In this document: positions 35,865 to 48,490 of the stretch, piece after piece
Numbering within the stretch: position 1 is the stretch's first letter
Layout of the letters: each line of letters begins with the position of its first letter
NCBI RefSeq assembly: GCF_018446385.1
Contig: NC_055987.1
Coordinates: forward strand, 79,727,418-79,791,417
DNA length: 64,000 nucleotides
Reading direction: 5' to 3'
DNA from: Zingiber officinale
Taxonomy: Eukaryota > Streptophyta > Magnoliopsida > Zingiberales > Zingiberaceae
Program-made: the position numbers and the translations under genes
The notes under the pieces: model-generated
What the model saw: the letters and a program-made list of their open reading frames with translations, nothing else
What the model was told of the DNA's origin: nothing
Databases searched by the model: none

Positions 35865-37260
35865 TTCGGCCATGATGAAAAGTTCGAGTTCATGAGGCTT
35901 AAAACCTAATCTAACATGCTCATAGATTTATTTATGATGTGTTATGAAATTTGCTAGAGATTCATGTTCATATGTTGGTTAGAAGTTGTGTTCTTGCTTG
36001 AGAAAGTTTCGGCCATGATAAAAGTATAGAGTTCATGAGGCTTAAAACCTAATCTAACATGCTTATAGATTTATTTATGATGTGTTATGAAATTTGCTAG
36101 AGATTCATGTTCATATGTTGTTTAGAAGTTGTGTTCTTGCTTTTGTAAGTTTCGGCCATGAGAAAAATATAGAGTTTATGAGGCTTAAACCTTAATCTAA
36201 CATGCTCATGGAATTAATTAGGATGTGTTATGAAATTGGCTAGAGATTCATGTTCATATGTTGTTTAGAAATTATGTTTATGCTTGAGGAAGTTTGGGCC
36301 ATGATGGAAATATTAGGGTTCATAAAACTTAAAACCTAAATTAGTATGCTCATAGACCCCCATGTGATATGTAATGAAATTAACTAAGAGATTTATGTTT
36401 ACATGTTGCTCATAATTTTATTTCTTAGTTGTGAAGTTTCGGCCATGATAATGATTTAGGGTTTCGTATAGCTCTAGATCTAATTTAGCATGTTCATAGG
36501 CTTTCTTGTGATATGTTATCAAATTTGCTAGGTATTCATGTTAAAAGATTTCTTAGAAGTCTACCTCTTGTTGCATGATGTTTCGGCTATGATAACTTTT
36601 AGGATTCATGAAGCACAAAACCTAATTTAGTATGCTCATAGGCTTCTTGATGATATGCTATAAAATGGGATAGAAACTTATACTTATATGTTGCTTAGAA
36701 ATTCATGTCCTACATGATGAAGTTTCGGCCATGATTAATCCTTAGGGTTCATGAAGCTCTCAAACCTAATTTAGTATGCTCATAGACTTCTTTATGATAT
36801 ATGATGGAATTAGCTAGGTGTTCATGTTACATGTTGTTTAGAAGTTTATATTCTTGGCTTATGAAGGTTCGGCCATGATCAGATTTTTGGGTTCATGAAG
36901 CTCAAAACCTAATCTAGCATGCTCATAGACTTCCTTATGATATGTTATCAATTTGGCTAAGTATTTATGCTCATATGTTGCTTAGAAGTTTTACTCCTTG
37001 TTATATGATATTTCGGCTATGATAAGGTGTTAGGGTTCATGGAACTCAAAACCTAATTTAGCATGTTCATAGACTTCTTATGATATGTTATGAGATTTGC
37101 TAAGTATTCATGTTGTATGTTGTTTAGAAGTATTCTTTGTTTTGATCTTTCGGCCATGACTATGACTTAGGATTCAAGAAAGTTTTTAAACTTAAACTTA
37201 GCAAGCCATGAATTTTCCTTATGATATGTTTAGGTTTAAGTATGCATGCTTTATGATAAG
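35865..37260. repeat. Ten-copy, about 141-bp tandem array in element A's LTR
   Basis: The anchor TTTCGGCCATGA (variants TTTCGGCTATGA, TTTGGGCCATGA) occurs near 35874, 36008, 36151, 36295, 36436, 36581, 36722, 36867, 37010 and 37148, with spacing 133-146. Each unit continues with GGTTCATGAAGCTCAAAACC and AGCATGCTCATAGACTT-like text. The array is repeated in the 3' LTR at about 42843-44240. Confidence 0.9.
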
Positions 37261-37615
37261 ATCAGTAACATGTTGATTATGTATGTTACGAATTATGCAT
37301 GATATGATCCTTATGATGATTATGTACACAAGCATGTATGATTTCAATATGTTGCATGCTCATCTATGTAAGCTTATGAACCAAGCATGATAATGTTTTC
37401 ATATGATGGTCATGTGTCAAGAATGCATGCCTTATAATATGATAAGAAAATGGCAAAGAGTTGCTTCCCTTAAGTTGGGATTAAGAGCACTCTTCATGGT
37501 TAAGACAAGAGCATGACCTTATGATGATATGATATGACGATTATAATGATATGATATGCATGACATGTACTTTACTTTGTATGGCTTGTACCAAGGGTGG
37601 GCTCCATAAGCGCCC

Positions 37616-37702
37616 CTAGACCGACGGACTATGAACGGGTCTAGTAAAAAGGGATGGGCTCCTTAGTACGCCCCTAGACCGACGGACTATGAACGGGTCT
37701 AG
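37616..37702. repeat. Two direct-repeat hairpins in element A's LTR
   Basis: CTAGACC, a 15-base loop region GACGGACTATGAAC(G), and GGTCTAG occur at 37616-37644 and again at 37674-37702, 58 bp apart. Both are preceded by GGGCTCC...CGCCC. The same pair is present in the 3' LTR near 44597-44683. Confidence 0.85.
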
Positions 37703-38419
37703 ATCCCTAGTAGGTTCGGGGCTAGCTACCCTGTCCTAGGGATTGCGCGCATTTATGTATGTATGTGGTACTAGCCGGGCCCTCATGATGATGATATTAT
37801 GTTCAAATATTAAAAGATATGTATAAAGACATCTTGTACTCGACATGGCATATGTTTTAAAAAGACATTTTGCATAATGCACCCATTCATATATGATATG
37901 TTTCTTTCTATGTTCCATGATATGTTATGCTTCTCATGATCTACCTCATATGATTCCTTTGTTTATGATATGTTAGAAACATGTTTCATAAGGATATATT
38001 ATGATAAGAAACTATGCTCACCTATTGATGATTATGTTTATTTTTCATTGATGATATGCTTGTATGATTATGCTTGAGACTAATCATTTGTGAGTAGGAA
38101 AGAATCTTACTGAGCTCGTGTGCTCATAGCTTACTTCCTTGTACCACAGATAAAGGCAAGGGATGGATGACCTAAGGGAGCTACAGGAGAGGCAAGGAGG
38201 TGTGTGTGGCAGTGGCTCGGCTGAGACTAATAAGACCTGCTATAATGTTTTGTTATGTTTGACATGAACCATTGTATTTATGTTACATTCCAGTATAACT
38301 CTATGACATTTCCGCTGCTTTATGTTATAAGAAAGAATTTTTGAGTATATATGTATCCTGGAATAGTTAAGTAAGTAGCCTCTTCCCTTTGAGTAGCAGG
38401 GAGGGCGGGCGTTACAGTT

Positions 38420-38432
38420 TGGTATCAGAGCC
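38420..38432 (+). other. Primer-binding site of element A
   Basis: TGGTATCAGAGCC lies 3 bp after the 5' LTR and matches initiator tRNA-Met. Confidence 0.92.
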
Positions 38433-38513
38433 AAGTTAGCCTTTCCACTGCACACACACCGAATCTCTTTCTGCCGCTCCAAGTAAGAAATTATTTTTAT
38501 GCTTAGTAAGATT

Positions 38514-38803
38514 TCTTTATGATGCTTATGCTCAGTTTATTTATTTATTTTTTTATGATGTTTATGCTCAGTTTATTTATTTATTTCTTTATGATGCTTA
38601 TGCTCAGTTTATTTAGTTATTTCTTTATGCTTATGCTCAGTTATTTATTTATTTTATTCATAATGTTTATGCTCAGTTTATTTATTTATTTCTCTTATGA
38701 TGTTTATGCTCAATTTATTTATTTATTTCTTTATGATGCTTATGCTCAGTTTATTTAGTTATTTCTTTTATGCTTATGCTCAGTTTATTTATTTATTTTA
38801 TTT
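38514..38803. repeat. About 38-bp tandem repeat in element A's leader
   Basis: Eight units of 'TTATGCTCAGTTTATTTATTTATTTCTTTATGATGC'-like text lie between PBS and gag. The open frames at 38519-38758 and 38697-38882 merely translate the repeat. Confidence 0.92.
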
Positions 38804-38995
38804 ATGGTACGCTAATAGTATGCATGCTTACTTTATTCTTTTAAGTCACAGTTTTAGTTTAGGTTGCATGATGGTAGGTTAGGGATGATAACACAACAAA
38901 CTCACAACTAATTAGAAATGACATTAACCTTTCGTTAGTCCGGTTAAGAATGATAATAACATACGCTAGCTATGTTGTCATTAATGAAGATAAGG

Positions 38996-40592
38996 ATGGC
39001 TAGAAGACGTAATACCCGAGCAGAGGAAACAGCACCCCCACCGGATTTGATGCATGTAGTTACCGAGCTCTAGCGTCAAGTTACGGAACAGCAGCAAATG
39101 ATCACTGCTCTGCTAAATCAACAAGGAAATCCTGTTACCCCGCCAGGACATCAGAATGTAGTACCAGTAATACCACCGGCACCTGCACCACCGATAGGCC
39201 CAGCTCCAGTGGTTCGTCAGGAGGCATACCTGATACAGTGGCAGAGACTGAAGCCAGAAGCTTTCTCCAGAAACTGTGAACCATGGGACGCACAGGCCTG
39301 GTTCAAGACGGTGGAAAGCATAGTGGAGTTACTGGATTGGCCTGAACATGAGAAGGTTAAATGTGCGTCATTCTGCCTTACTGGAGATGCCAGCATGTGG
39401 TGGGACAGAGTAAAGGCGAAAAGACAAGTAAATCAGATGATGTGGACAAACTTCGAGACAGAATTTTTCGAAGAATTTTTCCATATGCGAGTCACAAATA
39501 AACACTATGATGAATTCACCGAGTTCCGGCAGGGTGATCTATCAGTCAATGAAGTCGTTAAGAAATTCAACCGTCTAGCACGCTTGTGCCCAAAATTGGT
39601 CAGTACAGAGAGAGAAAGAGTCAGACTTATGCTGAAGATGCTTAGACCTGAGATAGCCTTGAACGTGGCCGGCAGAGTTAATAGACCGCAGACCGCCGAA
39701 GAATTAATCAGCAGCGCCCTGATCACGGAACACTATCAGAAGGCAATGAATGAGGGCAAGAATTAGACTCAGTCAGGGGGACAGAAATCACAAAGTAACC
39801 GAACCAGCTGGAAAGGAAATCACAGTGGCAAGAGGAAGCAATGGGGTGATTCCAAGAGTGGTCCAGCTAGCAAGCAACTCATGTTCCCTCAATGTACTAC
39901 TTACGGAAAGAAGCACCCAGGGGTATGCCGTGTAGGTACAAACAGATGCTACAACTGTGGGATGGAAGGACACATGGCTCGGAACTGCCCTACTCAGATC
40001 CAGACACCTATCCCTCCGCAGGTTCAAAACAAAGGTGTGCTTCCACAGCTACACATGATGCAAGCTGCAATAGAAGGCCTGCAGATAAGTCAGGGGAGAC
40101 TTGAAGCTCCGCCAGTAGTGACGGATGCCAGAATTTTCTCCATCACCAAGGAGGATGCGGCCAATGCTTCCACAGTCGTCACAAGTCAGATAATTGTCTT
40201 TAATCAGTATGCTACTGTACTATTTGACACCGGGGCAACACACTCATTTATTTCTACACCTTTCACGGGAAAAATAGACATACCACCCCAACCCTTGGAT
40301 TGCAAATTTTTAACGACATTACCTTCGGGAGATGTGATGCCATCCACCCATGTACTGCGAGCCGCACCCGTCAGAATTGCAGACAGAGAACTCTACTGTA
40401 ATATGATAGTGCTGGATATGCAGGATTATGATATTTTACTGGGCATGGATTTTCTGAGTAAATACGGAGCTACAATAGAGTGCGGAAAAAGAAGAGTAAT
40501 TTTCCGGCCTGAAGCAGAACCAACCTTCGAATTCATTGGAGAAAAAACAAGAAAGAAGTTAAAAAGTTCTTATCAGCTTTAAAGGCACAGAA
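38996..40592 (+). pseudogene. Gag and protease of element A, broken
   Basis: ATG 38996 (MARRRNTRAEETAPPP) is in frame with the gag frame but meets TAG at 39071-39073; the frame then stays open to TAG 39764-39766 and on to 40582. Domains: coiled/proline-rich N-terminus, capsid-like gag domain (WFKTVESIVELLDW near 39300, MWWDRVKAKRQV near 39398), one CCHC knuckle CYNCGMEGHMARNC (about 39949-39990), aspartic protease with intact DTGATHSFIS (about 40228-40257) and ILLGMDFL (about 40435). A missing base near 40560 shifts the frame into RT. Protein function would be particle assembly and maturation. Confidence 0.9.
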
Positions 40593-40593
40593 G

Positions 40594-42017
40594 ATGTTAG
40601 ACAGTGGATGCACTGGATTTCTAGCGCATGTAATTGATACAAATCTGGAAAGGGAACTGAAACCAGAAGATGTCAAAGTCGTATGCAATTACCCAGGGGT
40701 ATTTCTGGATGAATTACCAGGGTTAGCACTTGACCGAGAAATCGAGTTCGAGATTGAATTAGTTCCTGGTACAAGGCCGATCTCTAAAGCACCTTACCGT
40801 ATGGCGCCGGCTGAGTTAGAGGAACTTCAAAAATAGTTACGGGAGTTGCTCGACAAGGGACTTATCCGCCCTAGTCACTCACCATGGGGGGCTCCGGTAC
40901 TGTTTGTTAAAAAGAACGATGGGTCTATGCGAATGTGTATAGATTATCGAGCACTGAATAAAGTTACAATCAAGAACAGATATCCCTTACCACGGATTGA
41001 CGATTTGTTCGACCAGTTGAAGGGGGCCACTGTTTTCTCCAAGATTGACTTGAGATTCGGCTATCATCAAGTGAAGGTGAAACAAGATGATATACCAAAA
41101 CGGCCTTCCGGACAAGATACGGACACTATGAGTTCGTAGTAATGCCCTTCGGAGTGACAAATGCTCCTGCTCTATTCATGGACCTGATGAACCGGGTATT
41201 CTCAATATATCTCGACAAATTTGTGATTGTTTTTATCGATGATATTCTCATTTATTCGAGAACCCAGGAAGAGCATGCCAAACACCTGGAAATAGTATTA
41301 CAAATTCTCCGGGAAAAGCAATTGTATGCGAAATTCTCCAAATGCGAATTTTGGCTCGACCAAGTATCATTTCTGGGTCATGTTATCTCTAAGGATGGAG
41401 TAATGGTAGATCCAACCAAGATCGAAGCTGTCAGTAACTGGAATAGGCCAAGGAATGCCAGCGAAACCAGGAGTTTCCTGGGACTAGCAGGTTATTACCG
41501 GAAGTTCGTAGAGGGTTTCTCCAGAATCACAGCACCAATGACGGCCCTCACTCGGAAAAATAGAAAGTACGAATGGACAGATGACTGCGAGAAAAGTTTT
41601 ACATAACTGAAAAGGAGACTGACCAGTGGTCCAATTCTTACTCTTCCGGAAAGAAACGAAGGATTTGATATGTACAGTGACGCTTCTAAATCAGGACTCG
41701 GAGCTGTACTCATGCAAAATGGCAAGGTCATTGCCTATGCCTCCAGGCAACTCAAAGAACACGAGAAAAATTATCCTACACACTATTTGGAACTAGCAGC
41801 CGTGGTCTTTGCTCTTAAGATATGGAGACACTATCTATATGGAGCGCAGTGTAAGATCTATACAGATCACCAAAGTCTGAAATATTTCTTCACACAGAAG
41901 GACATGAACATGAGACAAAGAAGATGGCTTGAGCTAGTCAAGGACTATGATTGCGAGATCTTTTATCATCCGGGAAAAGCGAACAAAGTGGCTGATGCAC
42001 TCAACCGGAAGTTGTAG
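40594..42017 (+). pseudogene. Reverse transcriptase and RNase H of element A; integrase absent
   Basis: RT runs from about 40680 with APYRMAPAELEEL, a TAG at 40834-40836 in place of a residue, then [22 protein letters not shown], a small deletion and frame change near 41100, [14 protein letters not shown] and catalytic FIDDILIYS (about 41232-41258). RNase H begins after TAA 41604-41606 with YSDAS (where YTDAS is usual), [19 protein letters not shown] and [16 protein letters not shown], ending at TAG 42015-42017. In an intact gypsy element the linker and integrase follow here; instead the 3' text AGTTCGAGGACGAACTTTTA follows at once, so about 1.5 kb or more of pol is missing. Confidence 0.92.
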
Positions 42018-42070
42018 GCCACCAAAGTATCCGGAACCATTTTAAGTTCGAGGACGAACTTTTATGAGGT

Positions 42071-42079
42071 ATGGGGGAC
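42071..42079 (+). other. Polypurine tract of element A
   Basis: ATGGGGGAC abuts the 3' LTR. Confidence 0.7.
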
Positions 42080-45000
42080 TGTAACACCCATAGAGTACTT
42101 AGCAAGAATTTTAGATATTTTTATCGTGAATAAAAATATAGGCCTTATGTGGAAATTGCAAAAATAATAAAAATGAAATAGAACCAAAAAGAGAGATGAC
42201 CAAGGTTTGAACCTTGGATCTCTTACTAGATATATGCATGTGTTAACCAATAGACCAAGAGAAATTAATGTTAAAGAAAGAAGTGACAATCTAGTTAAGG
42301 GTAAGAAAAGAGATTTTTCATTGAGAAGGAGAAGTTAGAGTTGCCTTCCCCTCTCTCAAAAGAAAAGAGGATTCTTGCTTCCTCTTCTCATTAAGGAGAA
42401 GTAAAAGAAAGGAGAAGGAAAAGTACATTTTCCCTTCCTCCTCTCATGATGAATAAAAGGGAAAATTAAAGAGGAAAACTCATTTGCTCCTCTTCCTCTT
42501 CCCTCCTCCTCCTCACCGTGACCAAGACCTTCCCCCACCTCTCCTTGCCGAAATCCAAAAAGAAAAAAAAACAAAGAAGACCCCTCTCTAGGAAGGCTCC
42601 ACAAGCAAGATCCCTTTTCCTTAAGCAAATAAGGATGTAAGTATTCCCTCACCTGTGGTACAAGTTGCTTACGGTATTCTCGAAAGATTTGAACTCTTAG
42701 AATTAGGAATAAAATGAAGAGAAGAAACCATGCTTATGTACTTTAGTAGGGTATGATATGAATTTAGTTAGAAAAGAAATTATGTGCGTGATGTTAAATT
42801 GATCTTCTTATTAAGATGTTTATTGACCTTCTTTTCTTTTACAAGGTTCGGCCATGATGAAAAGTTTGAGTTCATGAGGCTTAAAACCTAATCTAACATG
42901 CTCATAGATTTATTTATGATGTGTTATGAAATTTGCTAGAGATTCATGTTCATATGTTGGTTAGAAGTTGTGTTCTTGCTTGAAAAAGTTTCGGCCATGA
43001 TAAAAGTATAGAGTTCATGAGGCTTAAAACCTAATCTAACATGCTTATAGATTTATTTATGATGTGTTATGAAATTTGCTAGAGATTCATGTTCATATGT
43101 TGTTTAGAAGTTGTGTTCTTGCTTTTGTAAGTTTCGGCCATGAGAAAAATATAGAGTTTATGAGGCTTAAACCTTAATCTAACATGCTCATGGAATTAAT
43201 TAGGATGTGTTATGAAATTGGCTAGAGATTCATGTTCATATGTTGTTTAGAAATTATGTTTATGCTTGAGGAAGTTTCGGCCATGATGGAAATATTAGGG
43301 TTCATGAAACTCAAAACCTAAATTAGTATGCTCATAGACCCCCATGTGATATGTAATGAAATTAACTAAGAGATTTATGTTTACATGTTGCTCATAATTT
43401 TATTTCTTAGTTGTGAAGTTTCGGCCATGATAATGATTTAGGGTTTCTTAAAGCGCCAAATCTAATTTAGCATGTTCATAGGCTTTCTTGTGATATGTTA
43501 TCAAATTTGCTAGATATTCATGTTAAAAGATTTCTTAGAAGTCTACCTCTTGTTGCATGATGTTTCGGCTATGATAACTTTTAGGGTTCATGAAGCACAA
43601 AACCTAAGTTAGTATGCTCATAGGCTTCTTGATGATATGCTATAAAATGGGATAGAAACTTATACTTATATGTTGCTTAGAAATTCATTTCCTACATGAT
43701 GAAGTTTCGGCCATGATTAATCCTTAGGGTTCATGAAGCTCCCAAACCTAATTTAGTATGCTCATAGACTTCTTTATGATATATGATGGAATTAGCTAGG
43801 TGTTCATGTTACATGTTGTTTAGAAGTTTATATTCTTGGCTTATGAAGGTTCGGCCATGATCAGATTTTTGGGTTCATGAAGCTCAAAACCTAATCTAGC
43901 ATGCTCATAGACTTCCTTATGATATGTTATCAATTTGGCTAAGTATTTATGTTCATATGTTGCTTAGAAGTTTTACTCCTTGTTATATGATGTTTCGGCT
44001 ATGATAAGGTGTTAGGGTTCATGGAACTCAAAACCTAATTTAGCATGTTCATAGACTTCTTATGATATGTTATGAGATTTGCTAAGTATTCATGTTGTAT
44101 GTTGTTTAGAAGTATTCTTTGTTATGAACTTTCGGCCATGACTATGACTTAGGATTCAAGAAAGTTTTTAAACTTAAACTTAGCAAGCCATGAATTTTCC
44201 TTATGATATGTTTAGGTTTAAGTATGCATGCTTTATGATAAGATCAGTAACATGTTGATTATGTATGTTACGAATTATGCATGATATGATCCTTATGATG
44301 ATTATGTACACAAGCATGTATGATTTCAATATGTTGCATGCTCATCTATGTAAGCTTATGAACCAAGCATGATAATGTTTTCATATGATGGTCATGTGCC
44401 AAGAATGCATGCCTTATAATATGATAAGAAAATGGCAAAGAGTTGCTTCCCTTAAGTTGGGATTAATAGCACTCTTCATGTTAAGACAAGAGCATGACCT
44501 TATGATGATATGATATGATGATTATAATGATATGATATGCATGACATGTACTTTACTTTGTATGACTTGTACCAAGGGTGGGCTCCATAAACGCCCCTAG
44601 ACCGACGGACTATGAACGGGTCTAGTAAAAAGGGATGGGCTCCTTAGTACGCCCCTAGACCGACGGACTATGAACGGGTCTAGATCCCTAGTAGGTTCGG
44701 GGCTAGATACCCTGTCCTAGGGATTGCGCGCATTTATGTATGTATGTGGTACTAGCCGGGCCCTCATGATGATGATATTATGTTCAAATATTAAAAGATA
44801 TGTATAAAGACATCTTGCACTCGACATGGCATATGTTTTAAAAAGACATTTTGCATAATGCACCCATTCATATATGATATGTTTCTTTCTATGTTCCATG
44901 ATATGTTATGCTTCTCATGATCTACCTCATATGATTCCTTTGTTTATGATATGTTAGAAACATGTTTCATAAGGATATGTTATGATAAGAAACTATGCTC

Positions 45001-45312
45001 ACCTATTGATGATTATGTTTATTTTTCATTGATGATATGCTTGTATGATTATGCTTGAGACTAATCATTTGTGAGTAGGAAAGAATCTTACTGAGCTCGT
45101 GTGCTCATAGCTTACTTCCTTGTACCACAGATAAAGGCAAGGGATGGATGACCTAAGGGAGCTGTAGGAGAGGCAAGGAGGTGTGTGTGGCAGTGGCTCG
45201 GCTGAGACTAATAAGACCTGCTATAATGTTTTGTTATGTTTGACATGAACCATTGTATTTATGTTACATTCCAGTATAACTCTATGACATTTCCGCTACT
45301 TTATGTTATAAG
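42080..45312 (+). mobile_element. 3' LTR of element A, left part
   Basis: Very similar to 35104-38331. It stops at ATAAG (45308-45312), where element B is inserted; the last part resumes at 57125 with AAAGAATTTTTGAG. It contains the same 141-bp array and hairpins as the 5' LTR. Confidence 0.93.
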
Positions 45313-48300
45313 TGTCACGCCCCCAGAAGAGTCCCTGTCCGAGAAAATTTTGGCAGCATCTCCCCTGTACGGCGGACAATCAAAAATTTTCTACAAGCAC
45401 TAATACTCAGCCACAGGCGGCTGGAATCATAACAATAATAAAAATCAATCACCACGCAGTTTATATATATATTCAGCCTCTGGCTGACACAACCACGCAG
45501 TAATAATACTCTGACTTAAAAACCACCCTACTCAACTACACTCGTAAAGCTCAAAACCGACGAACTCACCTCTTCTGCCATCCAGGCAGGCATGTAGTAG
45601 AATAAAAACCAAATCCAAATCCATCAATATAATAAAAATCTATATCATGTCCATAAGCAAATAAATCCAGAACATAACGAGTTCAAACAATCTAGAACAG
45701 AAAGAAACCAAAGAAAACCAAACATATCCTGGAGGTCTGCAGGACCAGCACTACGTGCAGTGAAGACTAGCGACTGGAACTCCCTCCTGACAGCATCAAC
45801 CTGAAAATATCAACAATGGAGGCGGGGTGAGTCCAACACAGGTACAGTTGATATGCAAAGTAAAGAAACAACACCTAGCACTAATCATGCGTACAGTCTC
45901 CTGATAAGAAAGATAAGAATGCATCTGAAATAAACAGGAGAATACTGTACTAACCAGGTCCTGAGTATAAGGTCAAACAGTCCGAGGGATAAGGAAATCC
46001 TGTATGCATGTCAAACATAGGTATCCAAACAATATGCAGCATATAAATGCAGCAAACACAAGCAATAAATGCATCATGCATATGATGCCAATGATGCGCC
46101 CTGGTCACCCTAGTCGATCATCTCACACAATAGTGAGGCCGTGGGTAGGGCTGTGACAACCGTGCACTCTGTCGTCACTACTCCCGATGAGTGACCTAGT
46201 GGACGGGATGCTTGGAGTACACTTATCCTCCTACCCCAAATCATAAATGGGGAGCATAATGCTCTCCTCGGTGCTCAAAGACGGGGAGGAATCTCTGTCG
46301 GATAACACGTTGTGTCACACTACCCATGAGCGGACCAACGGTGCCTAACAGAGTCCCTGCTGCAACACACTCAGCCTGAATCGACCACTAACCCATGAGT
46401 GGTAGTGTGTGCAGATCCATGTAACTGGAGATGTGCTCAACAATAATGGAGCGGACTATCGCACAGCATGCAATCATGCAAATGGTGCATGGCACTAACC
46501 ACAAGAATATCCTGACCTAATCCACATATATATAAAAATGCATCAAAGGCCAACGAATCCAAAACAATCTAAAGGTATACAGAAGGTATAAAACCTAGGT
46601 CCTGAACATGGTGAAACATGGTATATCACTACCCCTATAAGCAGGTATAAACAGGTAAAATATACCTGAGATGCAAAACCAATCAAGCATGTAAGATTTG
46701 GGTAGTGATTAACCGAAACAGATAAGAAACACAATTAATACAACATGTTAATTTAATTACTAAGCATATCAAATGACATAAGTCAAAAGTACCCACCTCC
46801 AATCGAAATGGTCCAATACGCTAATCGAGATACCCATCGAGACACCGTCTCAAATCAAAGTCCTGTATCACCAATATATACATTTTTATTTAGCTAATAA
46901 TTCAAATGAATTGCTAAATAAAATTCCCAACACAACTTAGGACAAAACCCTAAGTCATAATCATTAACCTACCTAATTAAACACAAATAATTTAGTTACT
47001 CAACCTGTATCAAATAACTAAATCAGACTCTTAATTCAATTAGGAACCCCTAATTATCGATTAACCTTAATTGATCATCAATTAACTTGTCCACATAAAA
47101 ACCTAGATCCACCCAAATATGTATATTCGGCTGTTGAGTCACTGCCGAAGACACCTGCTGTCGTTCCAAACCAAATACCTCTAGTTAACCTAGAGTATGG
47201 ATCGTTAGTCAGGAAGTACACAAGTACAAATTAATTACCTCATACCCAAATCAAATCTATCATCACAATAGTTCAAACAACATAGAATCTACAGCAAAGA
47301 TACAAATTCTCTACTCCTTACCTCACTACCAAGCCACTGTTGACGCTGGAAATGTTGGTCGAAGCTAGGTAGAGCCGCAATCCTCCACACAAATACCCTA
47401 ATCAGCAATTCCCCTTACAACCTAAGTATCCAAACCAACCATGTCACCAACCAAATCTGAATTAAATTGATACATATGAATCAAACCACAACTTACCTAA
47501 ATCTAAATATCTTCCTGCCAACTCACAACCATAGATCTTGTTGTTGGAACTTGGTGCCGAAGCTGGGGATCATCCCCAACCAGTGATGCTTGGATCCACA
47601 ATAGAGCCGCTGATCTCTCAAATGTGGCAGCAAGGAGACCCTGTGAAAAGCACTGCTCGGCCAATTCCAACTAATCGAGAGTAAGGCTCGGCTGAGAAGG
47701 ATCCACTGGAGGAGTGTAGTTGATGATCAAAGACACGAGGCAGGGAAAGTTTTAGCCGGCGCTAGGTTTCCCGTGGCCGGCGCTGCCTCAGAAAGGAGAG
47801 GGAAGGCCGACGCGAGGGCTGAGGAGCAACACCTGGCGATGTTAAGTCACAGGCGACGGCGCTGGGAACTCCACGGCAAGGCTAGGGCAGAGGAGAAGAA
47901 TTGGTCGGCTTGGTGCGTCGCCGGCGGCTAGGGCACCGAGACAGAGAAAAGGTGAGGAGATGGCCGACGTCAGTGGCAGAGATCAAACTTCCGGCGATGC
48001 TAGGGCTTCGGCAGCAGGGAGAAGAAAACTGGGACTGGCTAGGGCACGCTGCTTCGGCTCGGGGGGAGAAGTAGAGAAGAGGAAGGAAACCGCCGAATGG
48101 TGGTTAGGGCAAGGGAAGAAGGCGCGCGATCGGCGTCGGGGAGAAGAAATGAGGAAACGGCGACACAAAGAAAAGAAAAGAAAAATAAATAAAGAAAAAG
48201 GAATTTAGAAATTCAACTTTTCCTCATTTAAATGGGGTAGCCTAAACAGGCTTTTCCGGACCCCGTTTTTATCCCCGTCAACTCATCCGTACGAGCTCCG

Positions 48301-48381
48301 AAAAATTCCCGAAAAATTTCCATAAATTCTGGAAAAAATTCCCTTATTAATATTCCCTATTATTTTTTCCGGTATTTTACA
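45313..48381 (-). mobile_element. 3' LTR of element B
   Basis: Minus strand TGTAAAATACCGG (from 48381) to GGGGCGTGACA (45313). Nearly identical to the 5' LTR except for an indel-rich patch at about 45780-46290. The + strand open frame 47960-48208, also present at 56699-56947, is antisense to the GC-rich transcribed LTR part and is not taken as a gene. Confidence 0.93.
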
Positions 48382-48393
48382 TTCTCCCCCACT
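48382..48393 (-). other. Polypurine tract of element B
   Basis: Minus strand AGTGGGGGAGAA directly precedes the 3' LTR. Confidence 0.85.
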
Positions 48394-48490
48394 AATAAAA
48401 ATTTGGTCCCCAAATTTCGTTATCTACCATCAGCACATACTAACAACAGATATAGAGTATAAATGCTGAACGGTAAATAAATCACATACC

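Larger units (their letters stand above)
35104..38416 (+). mobile_element. 5' LTR of element A (3.3 kb)
   Basis: Runs from TGTAACACCCATAG to GGGCGTTACA and is followed by the PBS. Contents in order: purine/pyrimidine-rich block (35340-35650), array of about 141-bp repeats (35865-37260), AT-rich 'ATGATATG' part, two CTAGACC hairpins (37616-37702), end. It differs from the 3' LTR by a small number of substitutions. Confidence 0.93.

Noticed and set aside
37736..37918. 60-codon minus-strand frame repeated at 44717-44899
   Set aside because: Same explanation: duplicated because it lies in both LTRs of element A.
38519..38882. Hydrophobic frames resembling membrane segments
   Set aside because: Translation of the 38-bp tandem repeat in element A's leader.
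47960..48208. 82-codon frame repeated at 56699-56947, looking conserved
   Set aside because: Both copies are in the two LTRs of element B, so identity reflects LTR identity and not selection. The frame is antisense to the element.
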